The notes beneath the pieces are model-generated. The model searched no databases and was not told the DNA's origin. It saw only the letters and a list, made by a program, of their open reading frames with translations. A program made the position numbers and the translations under genes. This document shows positions 28,501-39,844 of a stretch of DNA of 64,000 bases, piece after piece. The DNA is from Cyprinodon diabolis. Its lineage: Eukaryota > Chordata > Actinopteri > Cyprinodontiformes > Cyprinodontidae. The stretch is taken from NCBI GenBank assembly GCA_030533445.1, contig CM060072.1, positions 22,236,767-22,300,766 on the forward strand. The letters are read 5' to 3'. Every line of letters begins with the position of its first letter. The stretch's first letter is position 1.

Positions 28501-29200
28501 ACAGACTCGTGCATCATTATGGTTGCATGTAACCTGCTGGGGCAGCCATAATCTTCAATTGTTTGTTACGAAAACTGCTTTATGTCAGTGAATTATATGT
28601 GTATAAGGGCTGATGTCAAATATTAAGTCTTAAAGTCAATATTGGCCGATAGGGATAACATGCTAATAATATAGTGCATCTTTATTTCCAGGTACAGGAT
28701 TTCTGGGGAACTGGGTTCTCTGTACTTTAATGGATTATGAGAGTATAGAGAGGAACCGATCCCCTTTGATCTGTCGTTAAATCTCAATAAAATAAGTTGA
28801 GGTTTTGCATGAAAAAATGCTTAAAGGTTAAAAAGATTTGAATATTTTATCCAGGCACTACATATTACATAGCTTTGTCCATTAATGTGTCTAACCTGTT
28901 ATTCCTGTCACTGTGTTCCAGGTGTCCAGTGCGGTGACATCTCTGCAGCTGGCTGTTGCAGAGCTGGAGGCTGGAAACCTGGGATTCGCCCTGCAGTTCA
29001 GTAAGGAAGCCATCATGGCTTCAGAGAAAGCCTTCTTCGACCCCTCACTCCTCCATCTACTGTACTTCCCCGACGACCAGAAGTTTGCCATCTACATACC
29101 TCTCTTCCTGCCGATGTGTGTCCCTATTCTGCTGTCTCTGCTCAAAATGGCCTCTGAGGCTAGAAAGAAACGCAGAGAAAAGCAAGCCAAGAAGGACTGA
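19512..29200 (+). CDS. pigs: PIGS, GPI transamidase subunit S
   Basis: Twelve exons: 19512-19530, 21983-22122, 22201-22312, 22403-22492, 22590-22681, 23293-23533, 23634-23776, 25646-25760, 25890-26035, 26531-26631, 27904-28114 and 28922-29200. Phases agree at every junction, giving 562 residues (human about 555). A first membrane segment lies at residues 13-31, followed by [12 protein letters not shown], a hallmark of PIG-S. The lumenal domain contains [37 protein letters not shown] and [16 protein letters not shown] second membrane segment (residues about 526-544) follows [17 protein letters not shown], and the lysine-rich tail ends AKKD. PIG-S is a core part of the ER GPI-transamidase complex that attaches GPI anchors to proteins. 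The start is the only ATG giving a 19-base first exon in the right phase. All introns are GT-AG; intron 1 is 2.45 kb and full of repeats. Confidence 0.95.
19959..20260. repeat. tetranucleotide satellite with 52-bp higher-order unit (pigs intron 1)
   Basis: CCAT/CCTT/CTAT tetramers are organised in a 52-bp unit. The ctatccatctttcc marker recurs at 19997, 20049, 20101 and 20153, exactly 52 bases apart. The array then runs into pure (CCTT)n at 20182-20233 and ends in (CCAT)n. Open frames through it on both strands are artefacts of the period. Confidence 0.95.
20455..20690 (-). pseudogene. LINE C-terminal relic in pigs intron 1
   Basis: Read on the minus strand, short blocks resemble a fish LINE polyprotein tail: GYAPTPLGN near 20620, then [13 protein letters not shown] and AVWNSFP near 20490-20560. 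They lie in two or more frames, so the copy is decayed. The assignment rests on recognising these blocks. Confidence 0.5.
21630..21800. repeat. interspersed repeat, LINE-tail type
   Basis: The stretch ctttatttatcccttgggat followed by a gcgaaattctggtc segment and an A-rich tail with aaaaagaataaaaaacg looks like the tail of a fish LINE family (compare the similar block at 38583). It lies in pigs intron 1, about 200 bp before exon 2. Confidence 0.4.
23777..25645 (+). other. pigs: pigs intron 7 (1.9 kb)
   Basis: No exon is seen. Scattered stretches (for example 23795-23840 and 25460-25600) resemble decayed Tc1-family ends, but too weakly for a firm call. The rest is AT-rich single-copy-looking DNA. 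Confidence 0.4.
27228..27265. repeat. fragment of a widespread teleost repeat abutting the 5S copy
   Basis: The stretch ttcaggcttatctctgctgg ending ggggtcgcgag matches the head of the repeat at 43203 (caggcttatcccaagtgggg then tcgcgag). Here it stops precisely where the 5S-like sequence begins. Confidence 0.55.
27266..27371 (-). pseudogene. 5S rRNA pseudogene in pigs intron 10
   Basis: On the minus strand the sequence runs from gcttactgcc (27371) through tctgatctcggaagctaagc and gagaccgcctggtgatacca to gctgtaagctttt. These blocks match vertebrate 5S rRNA in order, including box A of the internal promoter and the 3' TTTT terminator. It is about 106 bases instead of about 120. A deletion removes part of the 5' stem-loop, and the box C region (around 27297-27315 on +) is degraded, so it is unlikely to be a working gene. 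It could belong to a 5S-derived SINE (SINE3-like). Confidence 0.85.
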
Positions 29201-29451
29201 GGGGCAGGAGATAATGTGTGTGGGGGAGAAAAATTTTATCCGTTTTTGTTGGTGGCCTTGACATTTGGTTGCTTATTTGAAGAAGGTCTTCTTTACAGTG
29301 TTGATGTTTTGGGATTTTTCTTGTTGGCCATAGGATGGGTCTTTGTTGCAAGTTTTTATGAAATGACTACTGGAACTGTTAAAAGCTTGAATTCTTGGAA
29401 ATACATACAACTTTTATATATAAACTTTACTTTCTATTGTAAATTATTAAG

Positions 29452-29457
29452 AATAAA
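29452..29457 (+). terminator. pigs: poly(A) signal of pigs
   Basis: AATAAA 252 bases after the pigs stop codon. It is the first canonical signal and is followed by a GT/T-rich stretch at 29477-29530. Confidence 0.65.
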
Positions 29458-29539
29458 AGACCAAAGCTGTAAATGACGTTTAGCTCTTATTTTCTGTTCC
29501 CTTTTTCACAAAACTTTTCAAACTTCATTGTAGGAGAGT

Positions 29540-30580
29540 TTTTTTTTTTTTTATAAAAACAAGTATAATCAGAGGTTTTAAAAGGTTAAGAAAACGTTGA
29601 GATGAGAATTCAACTTTAACTTATAAGGACTAAAAACACAACAATGCAGATTAGTGAGGAAAACATTTAGGGGTTTAACCAGACATGGAGAGTCAGAAGA
29701 TTTTATTTATAAAGCCAATATATCTGTATTGTTTAAACTGGATTTAAATGTTCAAAAATTAAATGCTGCGTTTTCATTATTCATATGTGGTGTAGTAAGA
29801 AAACAAATATTTATATAAATATTTATCAAACATTCTGCTTTCTTGGCAAGGGGGAATTCCACTTAAAAACTCTCATAACAACTCAAAATGATTTTAATAA
29901 TGATAACACACCTATGTTTTCAAGTAAATAACCTAATTAAATTATTCTAAAGGGGACGCTGTAATGAAAAACAAAGGCTTACCTGTCATGTTGCCATCCA
30001 CAACCATGTTAAATTAAAGGAAAGCCAAAGAATGAAAAAAAAAAATAAGAATTAAAACAACCAGGTATAGCAGAATTCGGAAAATAATTAATTTCTGAAA
30101 AAGGCAGAGCTAATGAACATGAAATGATTATAAAAGTTATCTCTTTAAACTGTATAATTATATTATTTAAATTATTTGGAATATAAATTAATAATGTTAT
30201 TTTATAACATCCTTAAGAGGCGTAAAACGATTAAAATGATTTTTGACGGCACTACTTTATAGCATCCAGATTTAGAAAAAAAATAAAGTGCCAAGGTTTT
30301 TAGTTTTTAGCCAACAATTGTTTCTAGAGCGGTTGTACAGAAAGTAGAAGATTAATCCAAGTGATTTCTACATACTATTTTTGTATTTTGTAATTAGTTT
30401 GCTGAATATATTCGATTAGTTATCTTAAAGTGAACTTTACGACATTGCTGTACAGCAGGTCCAGTTCGATAAGCAATTAATATTCATAATAACTGTTCAA
30501 ATACAAACTAACATTTTGTTATCAGGATGTTTTATCGTGCATTAATGCATTCTCACTTATTGTTTTCCTGTTTCTCTTTT
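29540..30580. other. AT-rich intergenic DNA, no gene seen
   Basis: Very AT-rich single-copy-looking sequence without ORFs of interest, RNA genes or identifiable repeats. Confidence 0.5.
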
Positions 30581-32990
30581 TCCGTCTCTAATTAGTCCCG
30601 CAGACTTGAGCCGATTGTCCTGGAGGGTTATCCTATGACTTTTGCAAATTTCAGCTATCATAATTTGTAAAAATATTTAAGCTTTTTTTCACATTTTTTT
30701 TGGTCCATAGAAATGAATGGTATTCTGTCAAAATTCCACTAAAACCTCAGCTACTTTGCCCTTTTACTACTTGTGCACACTTTCTGCTAGAAATACCATT
30801 CAAATTTGAAAACGTTTCCGCACCCTTCGGCTGTTAATGTTTAACTCATCTTTTTGCTACCTTTTATAGTTTTGCTTCAGTGAAGCTTCAAACGTTTAAA
30901 TATTTTTTAAAGGTTTTTGGTTTTATAATGGAAGTCAATGACGGAAACTTTGTGATCCTAGATTGGGCCACTCTAGCACATTTTACTTTTTGCAAATAAC
31001 TTCTGCTTACTTGCTAAATGTTTAAACTACCTATACAAATTATACATCAAAACATAGTTATTTTTGTCAGGATTAAGGAAATGTAACCCTTTTTGGTGTG
31101 GTATTTACAGTTTTTCTACAGTTTAGCCTGGACCACCAACAAGTCCAAACTCCCTCAATAGAAATCCAATGGGGGAATTTTCAGAAATCACAGACGAAAA
31201 TCGAAAATGACATATTTTCGTTTACCCACCTCTTCTCAACCATTTGATTTACAAACTTGAAACTTGGTACAGGATATCTTTAGACCCTTCTAGCACTCTA
31301 ATTGAAATATTTTTTTCTGTATTATTTATGATTTAGCTGTTTAGCTGACTTGTTCAGACACATGAAAATGTTGAATCTGAGAGAAATCCTCAGATTGAAA
31401 TCTTTCAAAACAAACCACATTTTTACCTCGTCCCTGTGGTCACACATAGAAACATGAAAGTTGGCATACTTGTTCATCTTGATGATTCTTATGGTCTAAA
31501 AATTATTTCCGTATCTATTGTGGTTTTTCATTTATTAAACATAGTTTAACACAAACTCTTATCCAGTTTTCAAATTTAGCAAAGTTCCCTCTGTGGGCTG
31601 GGTCTTTTCAAAAACATTTTGAACAGAAACAGCCCTAAAGCTTCATTTCTCAATATGCAATGAATTAAACGGTGCAAGAATGACACCGACATGACCTATT
31701 ATGCCAAAGTTATTGGCATTTATTCGGCACAAGAGGCGAACCGGAATAAGCCATGGATAGGGAGGGAGACAGTGGCTGAAAAACCCTTTATTTTCCAATG
31801 GATGCCTCCCAAGCTGCTTAATGTACAAACATGAAACTTCTAGCACTCATATTAAAGGAATTTTGCCATGCAGCTGGGTTGGATCTATTATAGTATTATT
31901 CTTATGGTTTTTAAATTAAATTAAGTTTATTTATATAGCGCCAATTCACATCATTTGTCATCTCAAGGCACTTTACAGTTCACCAGATCATACAGTCAAA
32001 TTGAGTTTTCTATCTACGGAAAAACCGGATTAAATCGACTCATTGACTCAAATGCAATCCCTCACACTAAGCATGCTTGTAGCGACAGTGGAGAGGAAAA
32101 ACTCCCTTTCAACAGAAAGAAACCTCCAGCAGAACCAGGCTTAGTGTGAGCGGCCATCTGCAGAGGCCGACTGGGGTTCAAGGAGACAGAAGCAGAGATG
32201 CAAAAGGCAGCTGTAAAAGGAGGCCCCGTCCAGGAAACACAACCAGGTAGAAGAGCTCTGAGACAGTTCCCATGTCAGTGGATAAAGAGAGCACATCCAG
32301 CCAGTCACAGTCAGAGAAACAGGACTACACTGGAAAACAGGCTGATCTCTTTTCTGTGTTCTCAGACTTGCACAAACTAGCTCATAATTTTGCGGCATGT
32401 GTTGCATTTCTAAACTTAATTATAATCAGCAATGCTCCTGCCATATTTGCTTCTCTCTGATTCCTCTGTTTTCAGGAAGGCCATTGAGCTTTTCTTATTT
32501 CTAATTCCTAACACTTTACCAAAGTGTTTTTTTCCAAGTTTAGATTATTTCTGTTTAACCTTCTGTCCATATTTTACATTACTTCAACTTCTCAACACAC
32601 AAGCTTCTTATGTAGCACTAAGCTGCTCATTCAAAACCACATTCTTCAACATATTAGTCTCTATCCTTAAACTAAACCTTTATTTTTTCAACCAGATAAG
32701 ATTAAAGATTTTTTTGCTTATTTATTTTCTGATTCTTAATATGTTTCAGCCTATATTTCCCACATTGGCTTAAATCTGCTCTCTTTCTGGACAGGCATTA
32801 AGCTTTTCTGTTTGCTACACGACATGTTTCTGCTGTTGGCTTCAGCTTCTGCTATTTTTCAACAAAGAAACTAAGCATGTATCTTTTCTTCTATTTCATA
32901 TCATTTCAGCAGTTTCAGCCATTTTCAGAATTCTCACAGCTGTTTCGCAAAACAGCAATTTTTCTAGTTACATTTTTATCCAAGATGTGG
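30580..32990. repeat. unclassified repeat-like region between pigs and srsf1
   Basis: The motif a(a)acatgaaa(c/g)tt or acttgaaacttgg recurs at about 31256, 31451 and 31828, spaced irregularly in otherwise AT-rich text. The right part (32480-32970) is rich in ttcagc/tttcagcca and ends with cacagctgtttcgcaaaaca then gcaatttttctagtt, a block I recall as a recurrent fish repeat end. No protein is encoded. An identified repeat copy lies inside at 31915-32345. Boundaries are approximate. Confidence 0.35.
31915..32345. repeat. fish interspersed repeat 'tttatatagcgccaattcac', copy A
   Basis: Begins aagtttatttatatagcgcc and carries tcatctcaaggcactttaca, gcgacagtggagaggaaaaa and cctccagcagaaccaggctt. 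The same blocks in the same order recur at 45411-45850, so this is a dispersed family. Probably a LINE 3' tail or SINE; no coding capacity. Confidence 0.8.
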
Positions 32991-33129
32991 ATTCCATTTA
33001 TCTTATTTTAGCGGTGGCTGTGTATTTGTAGTTTAATTTGTAGTTTTAGCAGTAGGTCTCTCACGAATACTTAAAACGTCCTTTTTTGCTTGTTCTAGTG
33101 GGAATAAGGAAGTAACTTAAGGTGATTAC

Positions 33130-33349
33130 GTAAAACAGCGTCACTACATGGCGCTAAGTTCGCCATTAAATTTAGAGCAGGCAGCTCCTCAGCCTTTAGC
33201 AGCCGTTGTAAAAACCGAAGGTTTCCGCAGCTGCTCTGCTCATTTCCAACCGACGTTTCCCGCCTCTGTTATGAGATAGCTCTGCCCTATTAGCCTTTTG
33301 TTCAGTAGCTCACTTAGCTCGCGGTAAGGTTAGCTCGTTTTGCGCTATC
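33130..33349 (+). promoter_or_regulatory. srsf1: srsf1 promoter and 5' UTR region
   Basis: The region directly before the srsf1 ATG is richer in GC and CpG than the flanks (for example gtcactacatggcgc, ccgaaggtttccgc and accgacgtttcccgcc). No TATA box is evident. Some of it must be 5' UTR because exon 1 opens directly into the coding frame with no upstream acceptor. The start site is not fixed. Confidence 0.45.
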
Positions 33350-35490
33350 ATGTCCGGGGGATTCGCTAGAGGACCGACGGGGAGCAACGACTGTCGGATA
33401 TATGTGGGGAACCTTCCCCCAGACATACGCTCAAAAGACGTCGAAGACTTGTTTTATAAATATGGATCCGTCCGTGATATCGACCTGAAGAACCGCAGAG
33501 GAGGACCGCCGTTTGCCTTCGTTCAGTTCGAGGATCCGAGGTGAGCGGCGGCATTCATTCACGGCTAGCGTTAGCTCCATTGTTAGCTGGATGCTACACG
33601 CTAAGTTGTTTTAATGTTATACGTTATAGATGTCAACACAGACTATGTTACCCGTTAAATCCCTATTGATCACAATGTTTTTAACACTTTTAGCATTATT
33701 CGTAGTACCTTTTGTTAGATTGTTGCGAGCAAAGCGTCGGTTGCTTGCATGTGGCAGGGGTGAGGCCTACCTGCAGAACACGCACGCTTTGCTAGACTCC
33801 TTAATACAAGTTGTCATGGTGATAAATAATGGTCTTGGTTTGCACCCTGCAAAGCATCTGAATTTTTATATCAATAAGTATAATCGTCTTCGATTGCTGC
33901 TTTTCTCTGCCTACATGGTGCCATTAACTTTTTAAAGTCTGAGATCTCTTATCCAGCTTAATTGTGAAGGAAATATATCCTCAAAGAGTCAATCATATAA
34001 ATTATTAAAAGTTAAATTTTTGAAAGGTAAATGAAGTTGATTGCTATATATATGAGCAATTACAATTTGGAGATGATCACGAAAATGGCTTAAAATACAA
34101 CATAAGATTATCAAATGGAGACCAATGAAAGGTGTCTTAAAGGGCAATTCTAAGGAAATAATTGAACACCATCACAATAAACTCCATATTACAATCCCCT
34201 GCTTTTAGAGCTTTAACATAGCCAGTCTTTCTCTAATCCCTATGCTTGCTCCCAGTTTCACTTTGTGTTTTTAATTTCACATGCAAAGGTGCAAAAATAG
34301 CTTAACCTATCACAGTAATGAAAGTCTGTGTTTAAGATCTTTTCCCCTGTTGCACCTTCTTGCAGTTCTTAATTGTTGGATATGTACATTGCTTTTCAGG
34401 GATGCTGAGGATGCGGTGTATGGGCGAGATGGTTATGATTACGATGGCTATCGGCTGCGTGTGGAATTTCCTAGAAGTGGAAGAGGGGGAGGAGGAGGAG
34501 GTGGTGGTGGTGGTGGAGGAGGAGGAGGTGGCGGCATGGGACCATCAAGGAATCGGTATGGTCCCCCATCCCGACGCTCAGAAAACAGAGTGGTTGTGTC
34601 AGGTGGGTAAAGCCTTTCTGATTTAAACTTTGATACTCCCTTTTCCCTTTATAATTTTTTTTTTCACAGTGCTTGTGTTCTAAAGTTCTCCAAAATGTAT
34701 TCCTTTTCAATGTTAGGTCTTCCCCAAAGCGGGAGCTGGCAGGACCTGAAGGATCACATGCGAGAGGCAGGTGATGTATGTTACGCCGATGTCTTCCGTG
34801 ATGGCACAGGTGTGGTGGAGTTTGTGCGCAAAGAAGACATGACGTACGCTGTGCGTAAATTGGATAACACCAAGTTTCGTTCTCATGAGGTACGTAATAA
34901 GTCGGAGGTAAATGAATTTGAGGAGGGGCTCTTGGACGACAGTTTGAAGTTTGTTCATTTAAATGAAACAGTAAGTAAAGACGAATGTGAAGTCCTAATT
35001 AAAATTTACATTGGGATAAATATTCTTTCTTATTTAATACAAGTTCACATAGTTTATCTATAAACATTTAGATGTTGCAGCCACAGTACGGAAACTAATT
35101 TACTTGTTTAGTGTCTGTTATTATTGGTTTATATTTTGTTTTTCTTCTGTAAACCAGATCTCAGGTTGAACTCGAACTGGGGAAGAAGTTTTGTCTAAAA
35201 CAAGTTTAACACATCTCCTAAATCCAGGATGGCCTCTTTGTGGTGTTTAGTTGAACATGCCGGTGTCCTTTATAGATGGTAACAGTTGGGTTTGTGTTTA
35301 GGGAGAGACGGCCTACATCCGCGTGAAGATGGATGGCAACCGCAGCCCCAGCTACGGCCGCTCTCGCTCTCGTAGCCGCAGCAGGAGCCGAAGCAAGAGC
35401 CGATCCCGCAGCTACTCCCCACGCCGCAGCAGAGGATCCCCCCAGTACTCGCCAAGGCGCTCCCGCTCCCGTTCTCGTTCTCGCACTTAG
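33350..35490 (+). CDS. srsf1: SRSF1 serine/arginine-rich splicing factor (SF2/ASF)
   Basis: Four exons: 33350-33540, 34400-34602, 34717-34889 and 35302-35490, giving 251 residues (human 248). RRM1 begins near residue 16 with RNP2 IYVGNL, and RNP1 lies in [13 protein letters not shown] run of 17 glycines, coded by mixed GGN codons, links to RRM2, a pseudo-RRM marked by SWQDLKDHM at residues 138-146. The RS domain starts around residue 207 and ends RSRSRSRT; the arginines and serines here are phosphorylation sites for SRPK and CLK kinases. The protein binds GA-rich exonic enhancers and recruits U1 and U2AF in the nucleus. The linker is more glycine-rich than in mammals. Fish have srsf1a and srsf1b; I cannot assign which. 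SRSF1 genes autoregulate by alternative splicing, so intron 3 and the long 3' UTR deserve notice. Confidence 0.96.
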
Positions 35491-36820
35491 ACCTGTCTGA
35501 ACAACAGCAGCTGTGTACCTCAGAGCCAGAGAGGAGGCGGTCACGTTTAAAATCCAATGTTTCCTCCCAGGATCATCTCTCACCTGTGTGCAGTGTTGTT
35601 TTGTGCTTTCACCCACCCCTCCTTCTCCCATTTGTGTCCTTTTGTTTTATTTTATTTTTTTTTTTTTGCAGACCTGATGGTCTCCCCATACTGCTGTTTG
35701 AATCCCCCTCCCCTTTTCCTTTCTGTTTCAGCTATCTATCCATCCTCGTCTAGTTCGTATTTCTTTATTTTCTTAAATTCTTTCTCTTTTTGTTTTTGCC
35801 ATCATCTTTGACTTCTCCCTAGCATATTCAACTGCCCTTTGACCTTCTTGTGTGTTTCTCTGTAGAATTCAGAGGAACAGGATAGGATGGGAAGAGAGGA
35901 AACTGTTCATTTTAGGATAAACAGGAGGAGGAGGAGTCAAATGTGGCACCAATGGTATGATGGCTGTGCCTTGTCAACTGTGAAATCTACACTTTAAGGC
36001 TTTAGTAAATCTCTTTTCCTTTAAAACACTCAGTTTACAGTTGAGTACTACTGTTGAATGTTACAGTAATGTTTGCTGTATTGTTTTATTTGGGGACCCT
36101 GAAAAAGTTTTTTTTTTTTTTTTGTCTTTTTGTAGACATAGTATTTTTGGATTTGATTGTAGATGGTGTCCCTTTTTTATCTCTAAGTAAATTCCCTGGT
36201 AACTGAATTGATATTTTTTAAATGTTTTCCAAAGGTGTGATTCTAACTCACCTCCTTCTCTTTGGTTCTGCTGGTTATCCTAAAGGTTTGGACTGGGCTC
36301 AATGTCTCACCTTTCCGGATCCGGATTCAGGATCAGATTAGGATTAGGCTTCAGGATGGATACATGGAGCACGACCCCGGCCCTGTCCACCTTACCCCAG
36401 CTAACGGGAAACCTCATAGTAAAAGATACATAAATCAAACTGAATTGGCTTTCAGATTATCCAAATTATTCCTTCGTGTTTGCTTTGGGACCTCAGAGAT
36501 GCAGTTACTGGCGGCAAAGAGGGGAAACCATAATTTTTTTTTTTTCAAATTTTTTGCTTTTTTTCTCGTAAAAAGAAGAGCAAAGCTTGGATAGGATCCA
36601 GTAGGAGGGCTTGGAGGTGCAGGATGGATCTACACGCGTAAGGAGAGTGGTAACATGTGGGAAGGATTTGACTGGGTGGGGGAGGTAAATAGGGAAGGTT
36701 ACCTTTAAAATGGTATGTGACTTTTCTTAGGTCAGTGCTTTCCAAAGATGGATGATTTCTGATTAATTTTTTCTTGAATATATTGTTCAGTATTTCACTG
36801 CTTTATTCTCTTTTAATAAA
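35491..36820 (+). other. srsf1: srsf1 3' UTR with poly(A) signal at 36815-36820
   Basis: The stop is followed by 1.3 kb without a conserved frame, with long pyrimidine tracts (35600-35820, T runs at 36107-36123 and 36534-36545). The AATAAA at 36815 sits before a GT/T-rich stretch. Vertebrate SRSF1 has a long, regulatory 3' UTR, so this length is expected. Confidence 0.65.
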
Positions 36821-37244
36821 AACGTTCAGTAACCATAAGTGATTTTTGTTTTTTCTCTTGCACACCACACATCACATTTCTGTTATCTGGATTTGGGAAA
36901 CTAGCTTTGGTATGAGGCAATATGAAATTTTTTTTTTTTGTTTTATTTATTTTTAAGGCAAAACATCTTTTTTTTTTTTTCTTTTCTTTTGGTAATATGG
37001 TTCAGGTTATCTGTAGGTGATTCTCCCAACTATCTAATAATTTGTGTCCCAGGCAGAGATATGAAAAACATGTTTCTTTTTCTCTTTTATTCATGCTGTT
37101 ATTACTTTAAACAAAGATGAAAATACAAAAAAATTAAGACATATTCTGTCATGACCATTAGACACACTACACATGGAGTAGTAGCTTGCTGCAAACAACT
37201 AGAAAACCCATGGTTCTGTTAAGTGATGCAACCTTTACTAATGC

Positions 37245-37410
37245 TTATAGTCAGTGGTGTCAAAAGCACACATTTATTACTTAAGGAGAAGTATAGATAG
37301 TGCAGTTTAAAAACACTGGTAAAAGTTGAAGTATGAACTTGACCTCTACTCAAGTAAAAGTGAAAAAGTATGTGCTCCAAAAACTACTTAAGGTATAAAG
37401 TAACCTTTAA
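37245..37410. repeat. short fish MITE/SINE relic (cagtggtgtcaaaagcacac head)
   Basis: Begins agtcagtggtgtcaaaagca and runs through acatttattacttaaggaga, ggtaaaagttgaagtatgaa and ctactcaagtaaaagtgaaa. This string of acttaag/aagta motifs is a very common short element in fish genomes. A G run of about 20 (37567-37586) lies further downstream. Confidence 0.65.
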
Positions 37411-38309
37411 AAAACCAGCCAGATGCAACTATATTAATTGAAAGCTCAATATAAATATAAGCATTAAACAGAAGCCAAAAGTAAGGAGTAACGTTTATTT
37501 TTTTATTTTTTTTTAATGTGAACAATAGTACAGATACTTGTGTGATATAGTGTAGTATAGATCTATTGGGGGGGGGGGGGGGGGGGCATGAATGTATCGG
37601 CACAGAATACTAACATTTTTTGTATGTAATTTGTTCTTATGAGAGGAACTCTTTCCAGTAAAATAAGTGAGCTGTTTCCTTAAACTAAATTTAATCAAAA
37701 ATAATTTTCCTTGCAGTAGGCAACCTGTTGGCTTAAAATCTTACTGTAACCAAACGATTGCCCAAGTTATTATTTTGACAAATAGTTGAATATTTTATCT
37801 TTCTTCAGATTAAGGACTAGTTATTACCATTTATCCTTAGTATTTGTTAGAAATGTATAATTTTGCATAACTAGAAAAAGAAACTTGCATAACTATAGTC
37901 TGCTGTGTTAGAGTTATTAGATTATATATGAGCATAAATACTGCAGCACTAACCTTGTTGCTATGCTGTTTTGTAACCAATTGGGTGTCTATATTTAGAA
38001 TCGGGGTCTATTGGAAACGCTTGCTAATTTCCAAGTTTTAACTGCACATTAATAATGCTTTGATTATTACACATAGTGTTCATTCCTTATGATTAGCCCT
38101 TTGTGCAGGACACCAGTCCCTAAAGATGTGAAAACCCAAAGCATGATGCTACCATCGCCTTACATCCCTATTGGAATGATGTGTATCTGTACCCTACTAA
38201 TTATGTGATAGATGCATTGAGTTGCTTGAAACAGGTTAATCTGTCACTGTTGGTCATTTTGAATTGTATCAAAAGAGAAACTGTATTTGTATAGGTCCAC
38301 AAAAAAAGA

Positions 38310-38400
38310 GGGGGAGTGTTAGCCTAGTGGTTAGAGCTGTGCGCTTGTATGAGAATGTTGCAAGTATCTGGTTTAATCCGCACAGTCTGCACTAACCCCA
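38310..38400 (+). repeat. tRNA-derived SINE head
   Basis: A box A-like tagcctagtggttagag (38320-38336) and a box B-like ggtttaatcc (38370-38379) are spaced as in a tRNA gene, preceded by a G-rich start (gaggggga). The region does not fold into a full cloverleaf with an acceptor stem, so it is a SINE head with a Pol III promoter rather than a tRNA gene. Confidence 0.7.
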
Positions 38401-38582
38401 CACTACTTAAATTAATTATCTTTCTGCTTCTGTATCTTGGCTGGGCTCAATATAATTCCAGTAAAAAGCTAACACAGCAACAGCATTCAGATTATTTAAG
38501 AACCATAGTGTATGTAAACCTAGATGATATGAAATCACTCAAAAAATGACCCCTCACTCTAAATGAACTAAACAATGTTTAT

Positions 38583-38770
38583 AGAATAGAATATAAAATC
38601 GCTTTATTGTCCCACCATGGGGAAACTATGGTGTTACAGCAGCAAAAGATTTTAGCAAAAGTGGTCACACAAATGTGAAAAGTATATAAAAATAACAGAC
38701 TAGTATAGAGTAAAAAAAAAAATCTAATAAAATACTATCAAGTGTAATACATATATTGTGTATCTGGACA
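38583..38770. repeat. interspersed repeat, LINE-tail type
   Basis: Starts gaatagaatataaaatcgct, then ttattgtcccaccatgggga and acagcagcaaaagattttag. This is a recognisable fish LINE/SINE tail. It lies 180 bp downstream of the tRNA-like SINE head. Confidence 0.6.
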
Positions 38771-38954
38771 ATAAAAACCACAGTAATGGATATGTTTATG
38801 TTTTTATGAAGTCGATACTCATTGACCCTGAATCGTTGTTTAGTTTATTCTCATAAAATTAAATTTAAAAATAACGTTCAGTAGTATGTGTCTAAAATTT
38901 ACTTGCCACTCAAAATATGGCGGGCTTGCTTGACGCGATGTTTATCAAAAGATA

Positions 38955-39130
38955 CATCGGTGACGTCTACTATGACGCAGAAGGGGAGAGCGGTGCAACC
39001 TGGGTGGAAATAAAATGCGGGCCTTTCTCCGCGAGTAGAAATTAACCGTCAGCTGGGAGAAGGCTGAACCTTAGCCAATCACGGGCAGGAGCAGCTCCAG
39101 GGGGAGGAGCGAGAGAACCACGCGTCCTTC
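38955..39130 (+). promoter_or_regulatory. dynll2: dynll2 promoter: CRE-like site, CCAAT box, GC-rich element
   Basis: TGACGTCT at 38961-38968 is a near-consensus CRE, with a second TGACGCAG at 38972-38979. A CCAAT box is at 39075-39079 and a GC-box-like gggggaggagc at 39100-39110. These sit within 200 bases of a probable non-coding first exon. Functional use is inferred from motif and position. Confidence 0.5.
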
Positions 39131-39202
39131 AATAAATGAAAGAAAAGCTGTGCAGTTCCTCAAGCCGTGCATCTCTCAACACTGAAACTTCTCTCGGAAA
39201 CG
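39131..39202 (+). other. dynll2: probable non-coding first exon of dynll2
   Basis: A leader ending ctctcggaaacg is followed by a strong donor gtaaga at 39203. The coding exon has candidate acceptors upstream of its ATG (for example cactcccag ending 39474). DYNLL genes have a non-coding first exon. The 5' end is estimated. Confidence 0.5.
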
Positions 39203-39499
39203 GTAAGAGTTACTTCAATAATACGCAGTACGCAATACTGGGAATGTCTAAATCACAGCAAATGCAGTGGGAATACTGGGAGGTTTGCGACTCTCCTGTG
39301 CTGTTAGAGCATACAAAACCGCATGATGCACTCTGAAAACTTGACTACAAAAGCTAATGGTCGCTGATGCATCCTTTCTACCAAAAGCGCTGAATAGAAA
39401 TTGATTTTTTTTCCCCCTTTAATATTGAGTTATCTTTAAGACAGTAAAGGGATGCAAAATCTCCCCACTCCCAGCTGTAAAATACCACAAGAGGGCATC

Positions 39500-39844
<345 letters not shown>

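Noticed and set aside
38310..38400. tRNA gene
   Set aside because: Boxes A and B are present but no acceptor or anticodon stems can be drawn; a SINE head fits better.
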